Shown piece by piece: positions 28,001 through 36,926 of a DNA stretch of 64,000 nucleotides. The number at the start of each line of letters is the position of its first letter. Position 1 is the first letter of the stretch. The position numbers and the translations under genes were made by a program. The stretch is taken from positions 310,001 through 374,000 of the forward strand of contig NZ_JACHEB010000002.1 in the NCBI RefSeq assembly GCF_014201335.1, read 5' to 3'. The DNA is from Tunturiibacter gelidiferens (GTDB lineage Bacteria; Acidobacteriota; Terriglobia; Terriglobales; Acidobacteriaceae). Below the pieces are notes generated by a model, which was given only the letters and a program-made list of their open reading frames with translations, was not told the DNA's origin and searched no databases.

Positions 28001-28394
28001 CACTCGACACTTCGATCGTTACATTGTTTGAACCCACCGCCAGGTGGAGGTCACCGGAAGCTATCTGGCCGATCGCTACGGTCACGGTGGTCGACGACGT
28101 CTCGAAGCCACCAGCCGTAACGGTGATCCTATAGTCGCCGGGTTTGAGCAACGGGGCACGGTAGCCGCCGTTGGAACCGGAAGTTAAGGTTTGCGTGAAA
28201 CCTGTATCGCTGTTCGTTACGACAATCTTCGCATTTGGAACAACGGCGCCTGATGCATCCGTTATAACTCCCGCAATATCACCGGAGGTAGTTGATTGAG
28301 CACATAAGATAGTTGGGGTGCTTAAAACACAAATGGCGCCCGATACCGTCAACGCCATGCCTACAAGAAATTTTAGGGGCCCTTGAACTTTCAT
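25032..28394 (-). CDS. TonB-dependent receptor with carboxypeptidase-regulatory-like N-domain (Oar-like)
   Basis: The 1120-residue protein has a signal peptide (hydrophobic LVGMALTVSGAICVLSTPTI near residues 10-30). A carboxypeptidase-regulatory-like domain follows (IAGVITDASGAVVPNAKIVV to about residue 120), then a plug domain (STSISQAQVQSLPNPGNDLT) and a long beta-barrel. The last strand ends ASPRLIQLKGTITF with terminal Phe, as needed for BAM insertion. This is the Oar-like receptor type greatly expanded in Acidobacteriota; it imports oligosaccharides or peptides across the outer membrane. No TonB box consensus is obvious. A strong hairpin lies immediately before the start codon and a terminator follows the gene, so it is monocistronic. 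Confidence 0.9.
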   Translation of the reverse strand: MKVQGPLKFLVGMALTVSGAICVLSTPTILCAQSTTSGDIAGVITDASGAVVPNAKIVVTNSDTGFTQTLTSGSNGGYRAPLLKPGDYRITVTAGGFETSSTTVTVAIGQIASGDLHLAVGSNNVTIEVSSDTASLLHTENADISTSISQAQVQSLPNPGNDLTFVAQVSPGAIMNTSGGDGNFSVFGLPATSNTFTLNGSYENDPFLNLSNSGASNLLLGNNEVSEVNVVSNAYGAQFGGLGGAQVNEITLSGTNKFHGNAVYQWNGSVLNANDYFRNQTPTLTPRSFDNVNQFAARFGGPIIRDRLFFFVNYEGLRVVLPSSSTVFAPNPAYIAKAIAGAPVADQAFYKQLFSVYQNAPGYSTATQSLTDPNALSYTSTAGNFTHEFLLTSRVDLKLTDKDTAFGHFKWDKGVQATYTDPINPIFNADSPQPSFEGTLGETHVINSKITNQFLFGVIWYSAVFTNTNLAAANALVPYALNFTDFGGSFTTLGGEDNNWPQGRNVTNYQFSDDVSITHGRHTIQFGGYFRRDDVTDYSPSINTTPGVEADENGDFAAGMGLEQYVQQYPLRNTQPVGLYNLAGYGQDTWKLRQNLTLTAGVRLEHDSNPTCGTNCYAYTNGAFNSLNTSTATAYTTLLTSGKHQAFPAFQSITVNPRVGFSWSPFGPDSSTVVRGGFGLFTDVFPATVADNFLNNAPTNVGFTLNGPEKNGSFISPNPGNPASGQTMSNVSSVAFQAGFQGGASFDTLSSSVPGFAAPGIVTAAGKLHYPTYEEYSFQVEHALDPRKQTVLSLAYVGNHGYHEPVQNQSVNAFGVNNGSPGFNGVTPINFTGLPTTIPNASFGAVNEVGNGAISNYNGFLVGVSRHTKSLTLNFNYTWSHALDEISNGGILGLGLVGANYLTPINPNNLRQNYGNADYDSRQNITASYVYTLPYYRGPKFLTDGWQVSGTVFHHTGFPFSVVDSALQASNFGGPGFPGFLAAQVNGVKSCGGSAVFNNATGVAANPCAIANPGNFVDPTAFGQGRRNQTVAPSYTDTDFSILKGFKIPIPHTDTGRLQVGAQFFNLFNHPNFGTPINDLNNANFGAITTTVSSPTSILGSFLGGDASPRLIQLKGTITF

Positions 28395-28421
28395 GGTTCT
28401 GTGAAAGGCAATTCACGAACC
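28395..28421 (-). promoter_or_regulatory. Hairpin touching the start codon of the TonB receptor gene
   Basis: GGTTC-T-GTGAA (28395-28405) pairs with TTCAC-GAACC (28412-28421): ten base pairs with one bulge and a six-base loop. In the mRNA the stem ends exactly at the AUG (28394). There is no purine-rich Shine-Dalgarno sequence in front of the start. Translation is therefore probably limited by this stem or controlled by a factor or RNA that opens it; the regulatory role is inferred. Confidence 0.5.
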
Positions 28422-29074
28422 ATTCAGGGTCGGCCTACAACTTTAGTTACAAACCACAATATATGTGTAGCTTGAGTGATGATGTTTATCGCACGCCTCG
28501 AAAATCAGTCGATTAGGATATCCACACATTGAAATATTCGTTTTCGTCACTCAAGTATCTCTGCTCCACCTTTCAGATACCAGATACCAGCCGGGCTAGT
28601 GACCCCAAATAACAGGAAAAGTTTCGGGAGTTAAAGGCAGGCGGCGAAATTTCGCAAATTCTGTGTTCAAGATGTCTACTAACTGTTTCTTGCAGGTCAA
28701 GTTACAGAGGAAATATACTTTCCGAACGCATAGTTATACACCGATAAAAAATCCGTAAATAAGTACATGTTTTTCCCTGAAATACATAAAATGGAATCGC
28801 TGACTAGGTTCAATGACTACTAATGCAGGTGACGGGGCAGCCACGTCTCGGATCCTATGTACGGCGGGACTTCAGCGAACAGGCGCCGCAGTCGCCAGCC
28901 GACTTCACAGGCGCAAGGGGATAGTATCCCGGATAGCTCGTGACACGGTAGCAAATCTTAGCATTGGTTCGTGTTCCGGGTGGATTGTCGGCTATCCGCA
29001 CCTTACTCTCCCTGGACGTCGTCCTGATCGAACCGCAACTGCGGCACGCCGTCGGCGTGGATGATATTTTGCAC
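28422..29074. other. Long region upstream of the TonB receptor gene, no gene seen
   Basis: The proximal 300 bases are AT-rich and must contain the receptor promoter. Beyond them I see no credible coding frame. GTCGGCTATCCGCACCTTA at 28987-29005 is, on the minus strand, a diverged copy of the 19-base repeat found at 22889 and 24391. Confidence 0.45.
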
Positions 29075-29165
29075 ACCAGGTGGCAGCATAACGTTGCATT
29101 CAGTGGGCAGCATTCCATTGCACTGGGTGGCAGCATAACTTTGCACTGGGTGGCAGAATTGATTT
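29075..29165. repeat. Multiple-repeat end (IS21-like), right copy
   Basis: Four tandem, slightly different units of about 23 bases occur: GGTGGCAGCATAACGTTGCA, GTGGGCAGCATTCCATTGCA, GGTGGCAGCATAACTTTGCA and GGTGGCAGAATTGATTTCA. They are the reverse complement of the array at 22690-22835, so the two arrays face each other across about 6.3 kb. Repeats of this form are typical of IS21-family termini. No transposase gene remains. Confidence 0.55.
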
Positions 29166-29887
29166 CATTTCAGCACGAACATCTTCGGACCCTAACGCAT
29201 CTCGGTTACGACGATACAATCGGCTTCTGTGCCCCGAAGAAGCGGATGGGCGAGCCGCTATCGAAACGCTAGAATTCCTGCTGGAAACGCCGTACCGCTA
29301 AAGCTCTCCATCCAGCCCGAGCTACTGAGCACTGGCGTCCCAAGATTGGGCATACCTGCAATCAAAATGGCGGACGGTCCTGACCGGACCATCGGCCACA
29401 GGCTTCTCTACCAACAAGACCTCCACCACGAGATACCGGGCCTCCTCAGACTTTAGGTTCGGTTTCGATTGAACTGCCGGGCGAAGGAAACCAATCGTTG
29501 AGGAGGGCTGTCGAAATCCTTAAGCAAAGCGCCATATCGTACAGCTTGCGACTCCCAAGCCAACGTCAAGCTGTAACGCTAGATGATTCTTGTCCATGAG
29601 CAGTCTAGCGTTCTTGGTGAACCGATCCTGCATGTAGGCTTTCATAGTTGCTCCAGCGACGTCGCGTTGTTCGTCCATTCCGAGTCGGATTGGATCAAGC
29701 GCGCCCTCGACAGAGAAGGCAACAACAAAATCACGTACGGTAGCATGAACGACTCGATGAAAATGAACCTTTATCAAGACCGCAGCGATCTCGCTGAATG
29801 TTCCGATTGGATTCACGACCTCATTAGAGGCCTCCCAGAGCCATCGCTAAGTCGCCCAAAATTCAAACAATTGTAAGTCGGCGCGGC
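29166..29887. other. Degenerate region between repeat array and PIN-like fragment
   Basis: Several short frames exist on both strands but none has convincing coding character. The best, on the plus strand around 29660-29876 (SDWIKRALDREGNNKITYGS), could be the remnant of a gene. I do not assign it. Confidence 0.35.
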
Positions 29888-30094
29888 TCATAGACCAGTC
29901 GGGCTGCGCTGTTCTACGAACTTCACGAGGTCTTCTGTGTCGTCGTATTTCCGTGCATTGCCAATTTCATAGAGATGATATGGAGACAGAACGATTCGCA
30001 CTGCGGCCGATTCATGGACCTCAATTAGTAGCTCTCGCCACTCCGCATTCTTCATACAATTCAGCAGAAAGTTGTGGTCGACGTCCGCGTGCAT
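29888..30094 (-). pseudogene. N-terminal fragment of a PIN-like toxin/nuclease protein
   Basis: The 68-residue frame reads MHADVDHNFLLNCMKNAEWR, AVRIVLSPYHLYEIGNARKY and DDTEDLVKFVEQ. Acidic Asp-x-Asp-His at the start, followed by a hydrophobic strand and SPxHxYEIGN, is what the first half of a PIN-like domain looks like. A stop occurs before the later acidic residues of such a domain, so the protein is probably truncated. The assignment is by pattern only. Confidence 0.4.
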
Positions 30095-30648
30095 CAGACG
30101 ACCATATCATCCTGTTGAACCCAAAGCCGTCTTCCTCTTTGAAGCAGCCTTGGTCGGAGTCTTCACTAGCCAATTCCCATCTTCGTCTCGGACTTCGCAC
30201 TCGCAACGGGCTTCTTCGTAGCCGCCTTCAATTTGGCGTCTGGGGCCAAGGGAGGAATCGTTGGGTATACCTGCCTCTAGTTTGCCAAGACCGATTCCGA
30301 TCACATACGTCACGACACCGTCCAAGGCTCCGATCCAGGTTATTTCGAAGCCACTGGCCCACCAAGAACGAATGGTGATGAGGGCCTTCGCCGCACCCAC
30401 CGCATAGTGGGCCAAGAGAGAGACGATATCGGAACTAGTAGCCTCTTGGAGGCAGTTAATGAGTGCATTGGTCTGAATGGGCCAGTCGACAATTCACGGT
30501 TGAAAATTTATCCGCGATCGTCGCCACAACACCCGGACGTAAGGCAACTTTATGCCCGCAGGGAGCCGAATTGGGATTTGGCGATTTCTAGTGCATCTAT
30601 TCTGTGATGGGTCGATGTGGCTGTCGCAAGCGCGTCAGAAACACGGAA
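30095..30648. other. Gene-poor region beside the histidine kinase
   Basis: No complete gene is supported. On the minus strand near 30160-30260 a short Lys/Ala-rich stretch (DAKLKAATKKPVASAKSETK) ends at a stop and resembles the tail of a basic protein, but a stop lies closely upstream. It looks like further gene debris. Confidence 0.35.
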
Positions 30649-33600
30649 TTATGTTGCCGCGGGCACTTCTACGACTGCGGTTGGCAGAGTGAAATGAAAC
30701 GTCGCGCCCCGTCCATCGTGGGATGTGGCCCACAAATTGCCACCATGCGATTCCACGATTGAACGGCTGATCGCCAGTCCCATGCCGCTGCCTTGAGGTT
30801 TCGTGGTGAAGAAGGCATTGAAGATCTCGTCCGCTTGACCGACCGGCAATCCTACTCCGATGTCGCTGACTGAGATCAGCACTTGACGGCCCTCGCCTCG
30901 TTCCGTCTTGACCGTGAGTGCTCCGCCGGTCTCCCTCATCGCCTCGATACCATTGAGCATAAGGTTCATCAGTACCTGCTGCAGTTGCACTCGATCCGCG
31001 GTGATCTTGGGAAGATCTGCGGCCAGATCCGTACGAATTGAAACAGCATACTCGTTCGCTTCGCCCCGCAGCAGCAGGACCATTTCGCCGATGACCTCAT
31101 TGATCGCGACCAACTCTCGTTTGGGAGGGGCCTTCTTGTACAACGATCGCAGGCGATTGATGATTTCCGACGCAAGGGCTCCCGCTTCGATGATTTTTTC
31201 CGTTCCTTTGCGAGCTTCAGTCACTTCTGGCGGGTCGCGCTGAAGCCATCGCAAAGATGCCTTAGCATGAGCGGTTGTGACCGTGATGGGCTGTGCGAGT
31301 TCATGCGAGATGGAGGCGACCAATTCTCCCATCGTGCTGACCCTATTGGTGTGTGCAAGGTCTGCTTGGAGTTGTTCCGCACGCTTGCGATCCTGAATGT
31401 CGGTCGCCGCACCGTACCATTTCACGATCTTTCCTCGCTTGTCCCGCAGCGGCACGGCGCGGGTCAAAAACCACCGATACTCCCCGTCGGTGCGGCGGAT
31501 GCGCATCTCTTCCTCGAAGGGCTCACCACTTTCGATGCTCGCGGCCAGTCGTCGTACAATTCGATCCAGATCTTCGGGATGAATAGCAATTTTCCCCACT
31601 CCCTCCGCTCTTCCAAACTGCGACAGGCCGGTGTACTCAATCACGCGTCGATTCACAAATTGAGTGACGCCGTCGGGTCCAGTAATCCACGCCATCGCCG
31701 GAATGGTCCCAATGGCTTCGCGAAGTTTTCTCTCCTCCCGCTGCACTTGTTGCACTCGGAGTTGATACAGCCCCCAAAGGAATGCCAGAAATGCAGCCAC
31801 GCACGCCAATCGGAACCTGTAAGTTTGATAGTAGGCCGGGGCGACGTTCAAAGCGACCGCAGTTTCTGGCCCGTTCCACAGCCCCTCGCTGTTGCTGGCG
31901 ACTAGCCGGAATCGATAGGAACCGGGCCCAAGGTTCGTGTAAACGGCTTCCCGTGCTGCAACCGGCTGGCTCCAGCTGCTGTCGAAACCTTCCAGAAAAT
32001 ATCGAAAACGAATCCGCGTGGGCACCGCAAGGCTCAGCCCAGTGTACTCAAAGGTGATCCGCCTTGGAGATGGAGGAATTTGAACGAGGGCGGCGAGGTT
32101 TGCGGTGTTGTAATCGGCAGTGATCGTTTCGATGTGGGGCAGCGCAGGAACCGAATTGTCTTTGATCTGGGATGGATCAACAACCGAGAGGCCGCTGCTG
32201 AGTGAAAACCAAATCCTGCCCGCTGAATCCGAGACCACCGATCGGCTCCGTTTCACTCCTTCAGTGCTCTCGAGACCATCGGCCTCGTCATACTCGCGAA
32301 CATCGACTGCTTTCACAACACCGCTTAGCAGTTTGTCGCGTAGAACGCGTAAAACATGATCTGAGGTCGCGATCCAGAGCCAGCCGTGTTTGTCTTCTTC
32401 AATACCGAATATTGGGGCTCGTAGGGACTCAGGTACTCCGCGGGGAACGTGCACCTGCTCATCACTGAGGTAAGCGAGACCTTCGGCTGTTCCTATCCAC
32501 AAGATTCTCGTTGAATCCTGCAGGAGGCAGTTGACATCCTCGGAGGGTAAGCCGTTGTTGGCGGTAAAGGTTCGCGACCCCTTCTGCGACATGGCGCTGA
32601 CGCCCTTCGGAGTCCCAAACCACATTGTTCCGTCAGGGCCCTCGGCAATCGAGGATATTGTGTTTGCCGCTAACCCGTTTGTGGTCGAGTAATTTATGAA
32701 ATGACCATTCTTTAGTTTGCTTACACCATTACTGAGAGTCCCTAACCAGACGGCTCCATCACCACTCTGATGGACCGCGTACACACTGTTTTGTGCGAGG
32801 CCATCTGCCTGCGTGTAGGTCTTGGCCGTCAGCGACTTGCCGGAGTAGCTCAGATGGGTGAGTCCACCCTGTTGTCGTCCCACCCAGACGTCATCTTTGC
32901 CATTGCCGGCGAGGGAGTAGACAACATCGTTGGCGATCCCATCGGCAGTGACAACCGCACTTTTTCCTTCCTTCAGCCATCGCAAACCACCTTGAATGGG
33001 CGCAACCCAAGTGCGGCCGCCGGAGTCAACGTGTACAGGTCCCATAGTCCGTGATTTCAAATTGGGAAGAGAGTACGTAGCGAAGGCGCTGTCTCGAAGT
33101 CGCTCCAGGCCGCGCGCGCTACCGATCCATATGATTCCCTCCCGATCTTCGAACAGCGCAGTAACCGGTCCGGTGTCGTGACTACTCAGCAAAGAAAACC
33201 CGTTGGCGTTGTACCGAATCAGTCCGTGACTGGTGCCAAACCAGATGTTCGAGTCCCGGTCGCGAAGAGTGGACCGTACGTCGAGATTGAGAAGAGAGGA
33301 CGGTACGCCTGCCGAACTAAGCGCTGTCCCATTCCAGCGCAGCACGCCCTTCGTCGTTCCGACCCACAATTCTGAGTTTTGAAGAGGAAGAATGCAGTTG
33401 ATCTTCGTATCAACCCGCCGATTCAACGCGCTCAAGACGCGGCCATCTTGAAGATAAAAGAGCCCTCGACGCTCCGTGCCAAACCAGATTTTTCCGTCGT
33501 CAGTCTGCGCCATGGTCACCACCAGCGAGGTGAGCGCCGGCTGGCGATCAGGCATCATGCCATAGGACCAATTGAAAGGAGGTGAGTGTTGGTCAGAAGC

Positions 33601-34146
33601 CTCGCCGCTCGCAGCCTTTGCAGCGTCGACGGGAAGTGTTGCGGGTGACACGGTTCGCAATTTGTTGTCACGGTATGTAAGGGTTCCCAGAGGTAACGAC
33701 GAGAGCAAAAGTGCACCCGACGTCCCCCGTGCAATTGCCGTTGTGCCGTTCTCAGCCTCACCGCGCATGAGCTCGAAGTTCCCATTGTTATAGCGAAAGA
33801 CCTGAGTGTTTTGCAGCAGGATCCAGAGGTTATCGCTTGCGTCAACCAGGAGCGATCGTACAGGGCCAATCAGAATTGGATCGGGATGGGCCCGCTCGAA
33901 CTTGTGAAAATTCAAACCGTCAAAACGAACCAGGCCTTTGTCCGTTCCAACCCAGAGATAGCCATCGGAAGTCTGTGCGATGGCCGTTATATATCCGCCC
34001 GGCCAACCTCTCTCAGGTCCCCAGGAGTCTTGGAGATATTGCGACACAGTCCGAGTGGGATCGAGCGCGGATGCCGGCGCAGCGAAGCAGATGGCCGTGA
34101 GTCCGGCGATGACGCACCTGAGTAGCCAGCATCCGCCAAGACTCAC
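30649..34146 (-). CDS. Membrane histidine kinase with periplasmic propeller, Y_Y_Y and PAS domains
   Basis: The 1165-residue sensor kinase starts with a signal peptide (AGLTAICFAAPASA). About 14 two-component-propeller repeats follow up to about residue 690 (recurring VWVGT, IWFGT and GLxxNxVxxxxxDxxGxxW), then a Y_Y_Y domain (RFRYFLEGFDSSWSQP) and one transmembrane helix near residue 770. A PAS/PAC domain comes next (GVTQFVNRRVIEYTGLSQFG). The HisKA site is ASISHELAQPI with His about 948, and the HATPase domain has N-box MLNGIEAM, DIGVGLP and GSGMGLAISRSI. It lacks a receiver. It probably senses a carbohydrate in the periplasm and overlaps the GH16-like gene by four bases. Partners may be the FixJ-type regulators at 35.9-36.9 kb. 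Confidence 0.92.
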   Translation of the reverse strand: MSLGGCWLLRCVIAGLTAICFAAPASALDPTRTVSQYLQDSWGPERGWPGGYITAIAQTSDGYLWVGTDKGLVRFDGLNFHKFERAHPDPILIGPVRSLLVDASDNLWILLQNTQVFRYNNGNFELMRGEAENGTTAIARGTSGALLLSSLPLGTLTYRDNKLRTVSPATLPVDAAKAASGEASDQHSPPFNWSYGMMPDRQPALTSLVVTMAQTDDGKIWFGTERRGLFYLQDGRVLSALNRRVDTKINCILPLQNSELWVGTTKGVLRWNGTALSSAGVPSSLLNLDVRSTLRDRDSNIWFGTSHGLIRYNANGFSLLSSHDTGPVTALFEDREGIIWIGSARGLERLRDSAFATYSLPNLKSRTMGPVHVDSGGRTWVAPIQGGLRWLKEGKSAVVTADGIANDVVYSLAGNGKDDVWVGRQQGGLTHLSYSGKSLTAKTYTQADGLAQNSVYAVHQSGDGAVWLGTLSNGVSKLKNGHFINYSTTNGLAANTISSIAEGPDGTMWFGTPKGVSAMSQKGSRTFTANNGLPSEDVNCLLQDSTRILWIGTAEGLAYLSDEQVHVPRGVPESLRAPIFGIEEDKHGWLWIATSDHVLRVLRDKLLSGVVKAVDVREYDEADGLESTEGVKRSRSVVSDSAGRIWFSLSSGLSVVDPSQIKDNSVPALPHIETITADYNTANLAALVQIPPSPRRITFEYTGLSLAVPTRIRFRYFLEGFDSSWSQPVAAREAVYTNLGPGSYRFRLVASNSEGLWNGPETAVALNVAPAYYQTYRFRLACVAAFLAFLWGLYQLRVQQVQREERKLREAIGTIPAMAWITGPDGVTQFVNRRVIEYTGLSQFGRAEGVGKIAIHPEDLDRIVRRLAASIESGEPFEEEMRIRRTDGEYRWFLTRAVPLRDKRGKIVKWYGAATDIQDRKRAEQLQADLAHTNRVSTMGELVASISHELAQPITVTTAHAKASLRWLQRDPPEVTEARKGTEKIIEAGALASEIINRLRSLYKKAPPKRELVAINEVIGEMVLLLRGEANEYAVSIRTDLAADLPKITADRVQLQQVLMNLMLNGIEAMRETGGALTVKTERGEGRQVLISVSDIGVGLPVGQADEIFNAFFTTKPQGSGMGLAISRSIVESHGGNLWATSHDGRGATFHFTLPTAVVEVPAAT

Positions 34147-35225
34147 GGAAGGTACTCAAACCTCTCAACCACAACCTCGCTTGCCTTCTGCATAGGATTT
34201 TTGTCGCTCGCAACGATGTAAAAGATCAGGCGGGGTTTTGCGTTACCCGGAAGCGGTATGCCAGATGTGAACTCATGTTCAGAAACGAGTTGCGCTCCGG
34301 CACCCGCAGATCTTCCGCGAAACGTTTTGAAAGTTGCATGTCCAGGTTCCCAGCGCAGGACATAGGTCAACGTGCCTGAGGGCGCAGCAAAGGTGAACAC
34401 GTTTCCAGGGGTGTAGAACGGTTGAACCACATATTGTGCATTGTTCTTATTGGCAGCGTCACCCCAACGACTGACCTCTACGTCCATCTCGCGATAGCGT
34501 TGCTCGCCTGCCAAGTCCTCGAAGGTATACAGGGTGAAGACCGCAGCGGGCTCTATGTGAGAAGTATCACGCAAAGTTACCGAATACGTGCCGTACCCGA
34601 GACTGCGATTCAGGAATATTTCTGCACAAGACCACCTGTCCCCTTTCTTCTTGATCAGCATGTGGAGCGCCCCGTTCGCATCGGTCCATGCATTTTCTGC
34701 ATCGAAGAGGTTGTTCGTGCCTCCCTTGTCATTCGCAATCATGCGAACGCCCCAGTCATAGCCGCTGAACTTAAGCGATCCGGTCGGGTCAAGTTGCGGC
34801 GGTCCAACGCCCTTCACAATTGTCACGAGAGCGACGGAACCCCCTTGGGTCGGAGCTACATCCATCTCGGGCTGAGGATAGTAATCGCGATCCACCAATA
34901 ACGCAGCATACTCAAATCCCAGATGAGTTTCCGTGCTCCACGTAGAGTCCGCTTTGATGGGAATGAAGGGACGATCGGGCCATGGCTGCACCCACCATGG
35001 CCCGGCGTGCGCATAAATGACAATCTGCTGCTGTGGTCGAGCGTTTCTTACCCGTCCAGAGATCGTATCGACTCTTTCTCGCCCACCTTGCGCCGCCGGC
35101 GGAATATGGGTGAACTCGATTGAAGGTCCGGAATTCACTTTATGCGACTGGCAACTGGTCAGCGCAATGCATAAAACGAGCAGCTGCGATCGCTGCAAGA
35201 AAACTGTGACCAGTCGCAGTTGCAT
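34143..35225 (-). CDS. GH16-like lipoprotein (concanavalin-like fold)
   Basis: The protein of about 360 residues starts MQLRLVTVFLQRSQLLVLCI followed by LTSC, a lipoprotein signal with the lipobox Cys at about residue 24. The N-terminal third is an Ig-like or carbohydrate-module region. The C-terminal part has DWGVRMIANDKGG-type text and the motif RYREMDVEVSRWG, which matches the E-x-D-x-x-E/ExDxE active-site pattern of GH16 beta-glucanases. It could cleave or bind a beta-glucan at the outer membrane or periplasm. The 3' end overlaps the kinase ATG, so it is co-translated with the sensor and may supply its ligand. An upstream in-frame start at 35303 is less likely. Confidence 0.75.
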   Translation of the reverse strand: MQLRLVTVFLQRSQLLVLCIALTSCQSHKVNSGPSIEFTHIPPAAQGGRERVDTISGRVRNARPQQQIVIYAHAGPWWVQPWPDRPFIPIKADSTWSTETHLGFEYAALLVDRDYYPQPEMDVAPTQGGSVALVTIVKGVGPPQLDPTGSLKFSGYDWGVRMIANDKGGTNNLFDAENAWTDANGALHMLIKKKGDRWSCAEIFLNRSLGYGTYSVTLRDTSHIEPAAVFTLYTFEDLAGEQRYREMDVEVSRWGDAANKNNAQYVVQPFYTPGNVFTFAAPSGTLTYVLRWEPGHATFKTFRGRSAGAGAQLVSEHEFTSGIPLPGNAKPRLIFYIVASDKNPMQKASEVVVERFEYLP

Positions 35226-35874
35226 ATACCCACAGAAGAGGTCGCAATCGCCGGCGGGAACAAAGGACCGGACACGTTGGGGTGTTTTCCTCACAAGACC
35301 CATATTTTACTCGTAATCCACTACAGTGAACACGAGCTGACACGGCAGAAAAGGCCTACGCAATTTGCAAGTAGCGGGAAGTTGGCACTCCATCGCAAAA
35401 TCCGGAACGCTAACTTTACGACGCGAATCCGCAATTCCGCGTCCGAGATGGAGCTTTCGAAGGAGGCATCAAATGCATTCGTACCTGCCACTCGCTCTGG
35501 GCAGTGATGGTCAGTGCCAAGCTTTGACTGTCTTCGTTATGCTCACGGTCAATTGAAGCGTTACGCAAACAGGCCGAAACAAGAAGGAGTGTCCTGCTGT
35601 TCACCATCGCCTACGTTGTGATATCGCCTCTTTCAGTCGGTTCGCTAAAAGTCTAAACTCCTCTTTCCTAAGTGAGAGTCCAGGCTTACACCGCAATTGC
35701 GTTCCGAGGCTATTCCATATTTATGTAGTGCCCTGACTGTCTGAGTAGACGGATTCTGGTATGGGTTCGTCGATATAATCGGGCTAATGTCAAAGGGCTC
35801 TGCGAGGCATGTCCCGATTGCACTTTTATCGCCGGGCCAGAGATCGTCGAGTGGTTGTTCCGAAGGGGGCATTC
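35226..35874. other. Divergent promoter region between GH16-like and FixJ-like genes
   Basis: Some 650 bases separate the minus-strand GH16-like/kinase operon from the plus-strand response regulators. No coding frame is convincing. The region should hold two divergent promoters; I could not identify specific operator repeats. Confidence 0.4.
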
Positions 35875-36495
35875 ATGGAACATGAGCTTGTGTATATCGT
35901 GGACGATGAGCCTAGCGTCGGAGAGGCGTTGTCTGCGCTGCTACGGGCTAATGGCAAGCACGTGCAACTCTATACGTCCGGACAGGATTTTCTTGATTTT
36001 GCTCGCCGAGATTCTTGCGCTTGCCTCCTTCTCGATCTCAAGATGCCCGGCTTGGGTGGTCTGGAAGTCCAGAAGCTGATTTCGGCAACGACTTCAATAC
36101 CAGTGATCTTTATCACCGGCCGAGGCGACATCCCATCAACCGTGAGAGCGATGAAGGGAGGGGCGGTGGATTTTCTCACCAAACCGGTTGATGAAGAAGC
36201 CCTTCTCGCTTCAGTTGAGCGGGCGCTGTGGCAGCATCGCGCGAGCCGTCAAAAGGCGGAGGAGCATGCCAGGCTAGTTGCCCGGTATGAATCCTTGACA
36301 CTACGCGAACGAGAGGTCCTCCCGCTTTTGGCAAGAGGTTTTCTGAACAAGCAGGCAGCCTTCGAGTTGGGGATCACCGAATACACCGTCCAAATCCATC
36401 GTGGGCACATAATGCGAAAGATGGAGGCCGATTCTTTTGCGACATTGGTCAAGCTCGCGGGTAAGCTCAAAATCGGGGACGACCAACGCATCTAA
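35875..36495 (+). CDS. FixJ/NarL-type response regulator
   Basis: The 206-residue protein has a receiver domain with the acidic pair in VYIVDDEPSVGEA, phospho-acceptor Asp in CLLLDLKMPGLGG (about residue 55), Thr in VIFITGRGDIPSTV and Lys in VDFLTKPVDEE. A LuxR-type helix-turn-helix follows: SLTLREREVLPLLARGFLNK, QAAFELGITEYTVQIHRGHI and MRKM. This is a complete FixJ architecture. It lies opposite the propeller kinase operon and is its likely partner. ATG 35875 follows GAAGGGGGC; a longer start at 35809 is possible. Confidence 0.9.
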   Translation: MEHELVYIVDDEPSVGEALSALLRANGKHVQLYTSGQDFLDFARRDSCACLLLDLKMPGLGGLEVQKLISATTSIPVIFITGRGDIPSTVRAMKGGAVDFLTKPVDEEALLASVERALWQHRASRQKAEEHARLVARYESLTLREREVLPLLARGFLNKQAAFELGITEYTVQIHRGHIMRKMEADSFATLVKLAGKLKIGDDQRI

Positions 36496-36560
36496 TGGGA
36501 TACGTAAAGAGAGTGTTTCTTCAATCTTCGGTAGCGTCTCTATAGACGCAGGGGTTACCC

Positions 36561-36926
36561 ATGAGCGTGCAGGCTCGTACGATTGCGGTTATAGATGACG
36601 ATCGACGAGTTCTTGAATCGCTCGTCAATCTATTGTCTTCATTTGGATACAACGCAGAAAGCTACAAATCCGCAGAGCAATTTGTGGAATCGAGCACACT
36701 TTCTCGCATCAGTTGCATAGTCACGGATGTTGAGATGGGACAAATGAGCGGTCTCGGCCTTCTGCAACATTTGAAGAACAGCAACTGTACCGTCCCCGTG
36801 ATCATCATTACCGGAAAGCCATCACAGTCGGAGGCATCTTATCTGGAGAGTGGTGCTGCAGGCTTCTTCAGAAAGCCGGTTGACGGAGATGCTCTGGTCG
36901 AATTGATCGGTTCAGTCTGTCTCTAG
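36561..36926 (+). CDS. Single-domain response regulator (receiver only)
   Basis: The 121-residue protein is a stand-alone receiver domain: IAVIDDDRRVLESLVNLLSS, CIVTDVEMGQMSGLGLLQHL with phospho-Asp at about residue 55, VIIITGKPSQSEA and GFFRKPVDGDALVEL. There is no output domain, as in CheY-like or FixJ-paired single receivers. It lies 65 bases after the FixJ-type gene and probably shares its transcript, acting as a phosphate sink or intermediate for the same kinase. AGGGGTTACCC precedes the ATG. Confidence 0.88.
   Translation: MSVQARTIAVIDDDRRVLESLVNLLSSFGYNAESYKSAEQFVESSTLSRISCIVTDVEMGQMSGLGLLQHLKNSNCTVPVIIITGKPSQSEASYLESGAAGFFRKPVDGDALVELIGSVCL

Noticed and set aside
29583..29876. Plus-strand frame with some protein-like character
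   Set aside because: Only the second half looks coding, there is no ribosome-binding site and no recognisable family; the antisense frame is equally open.
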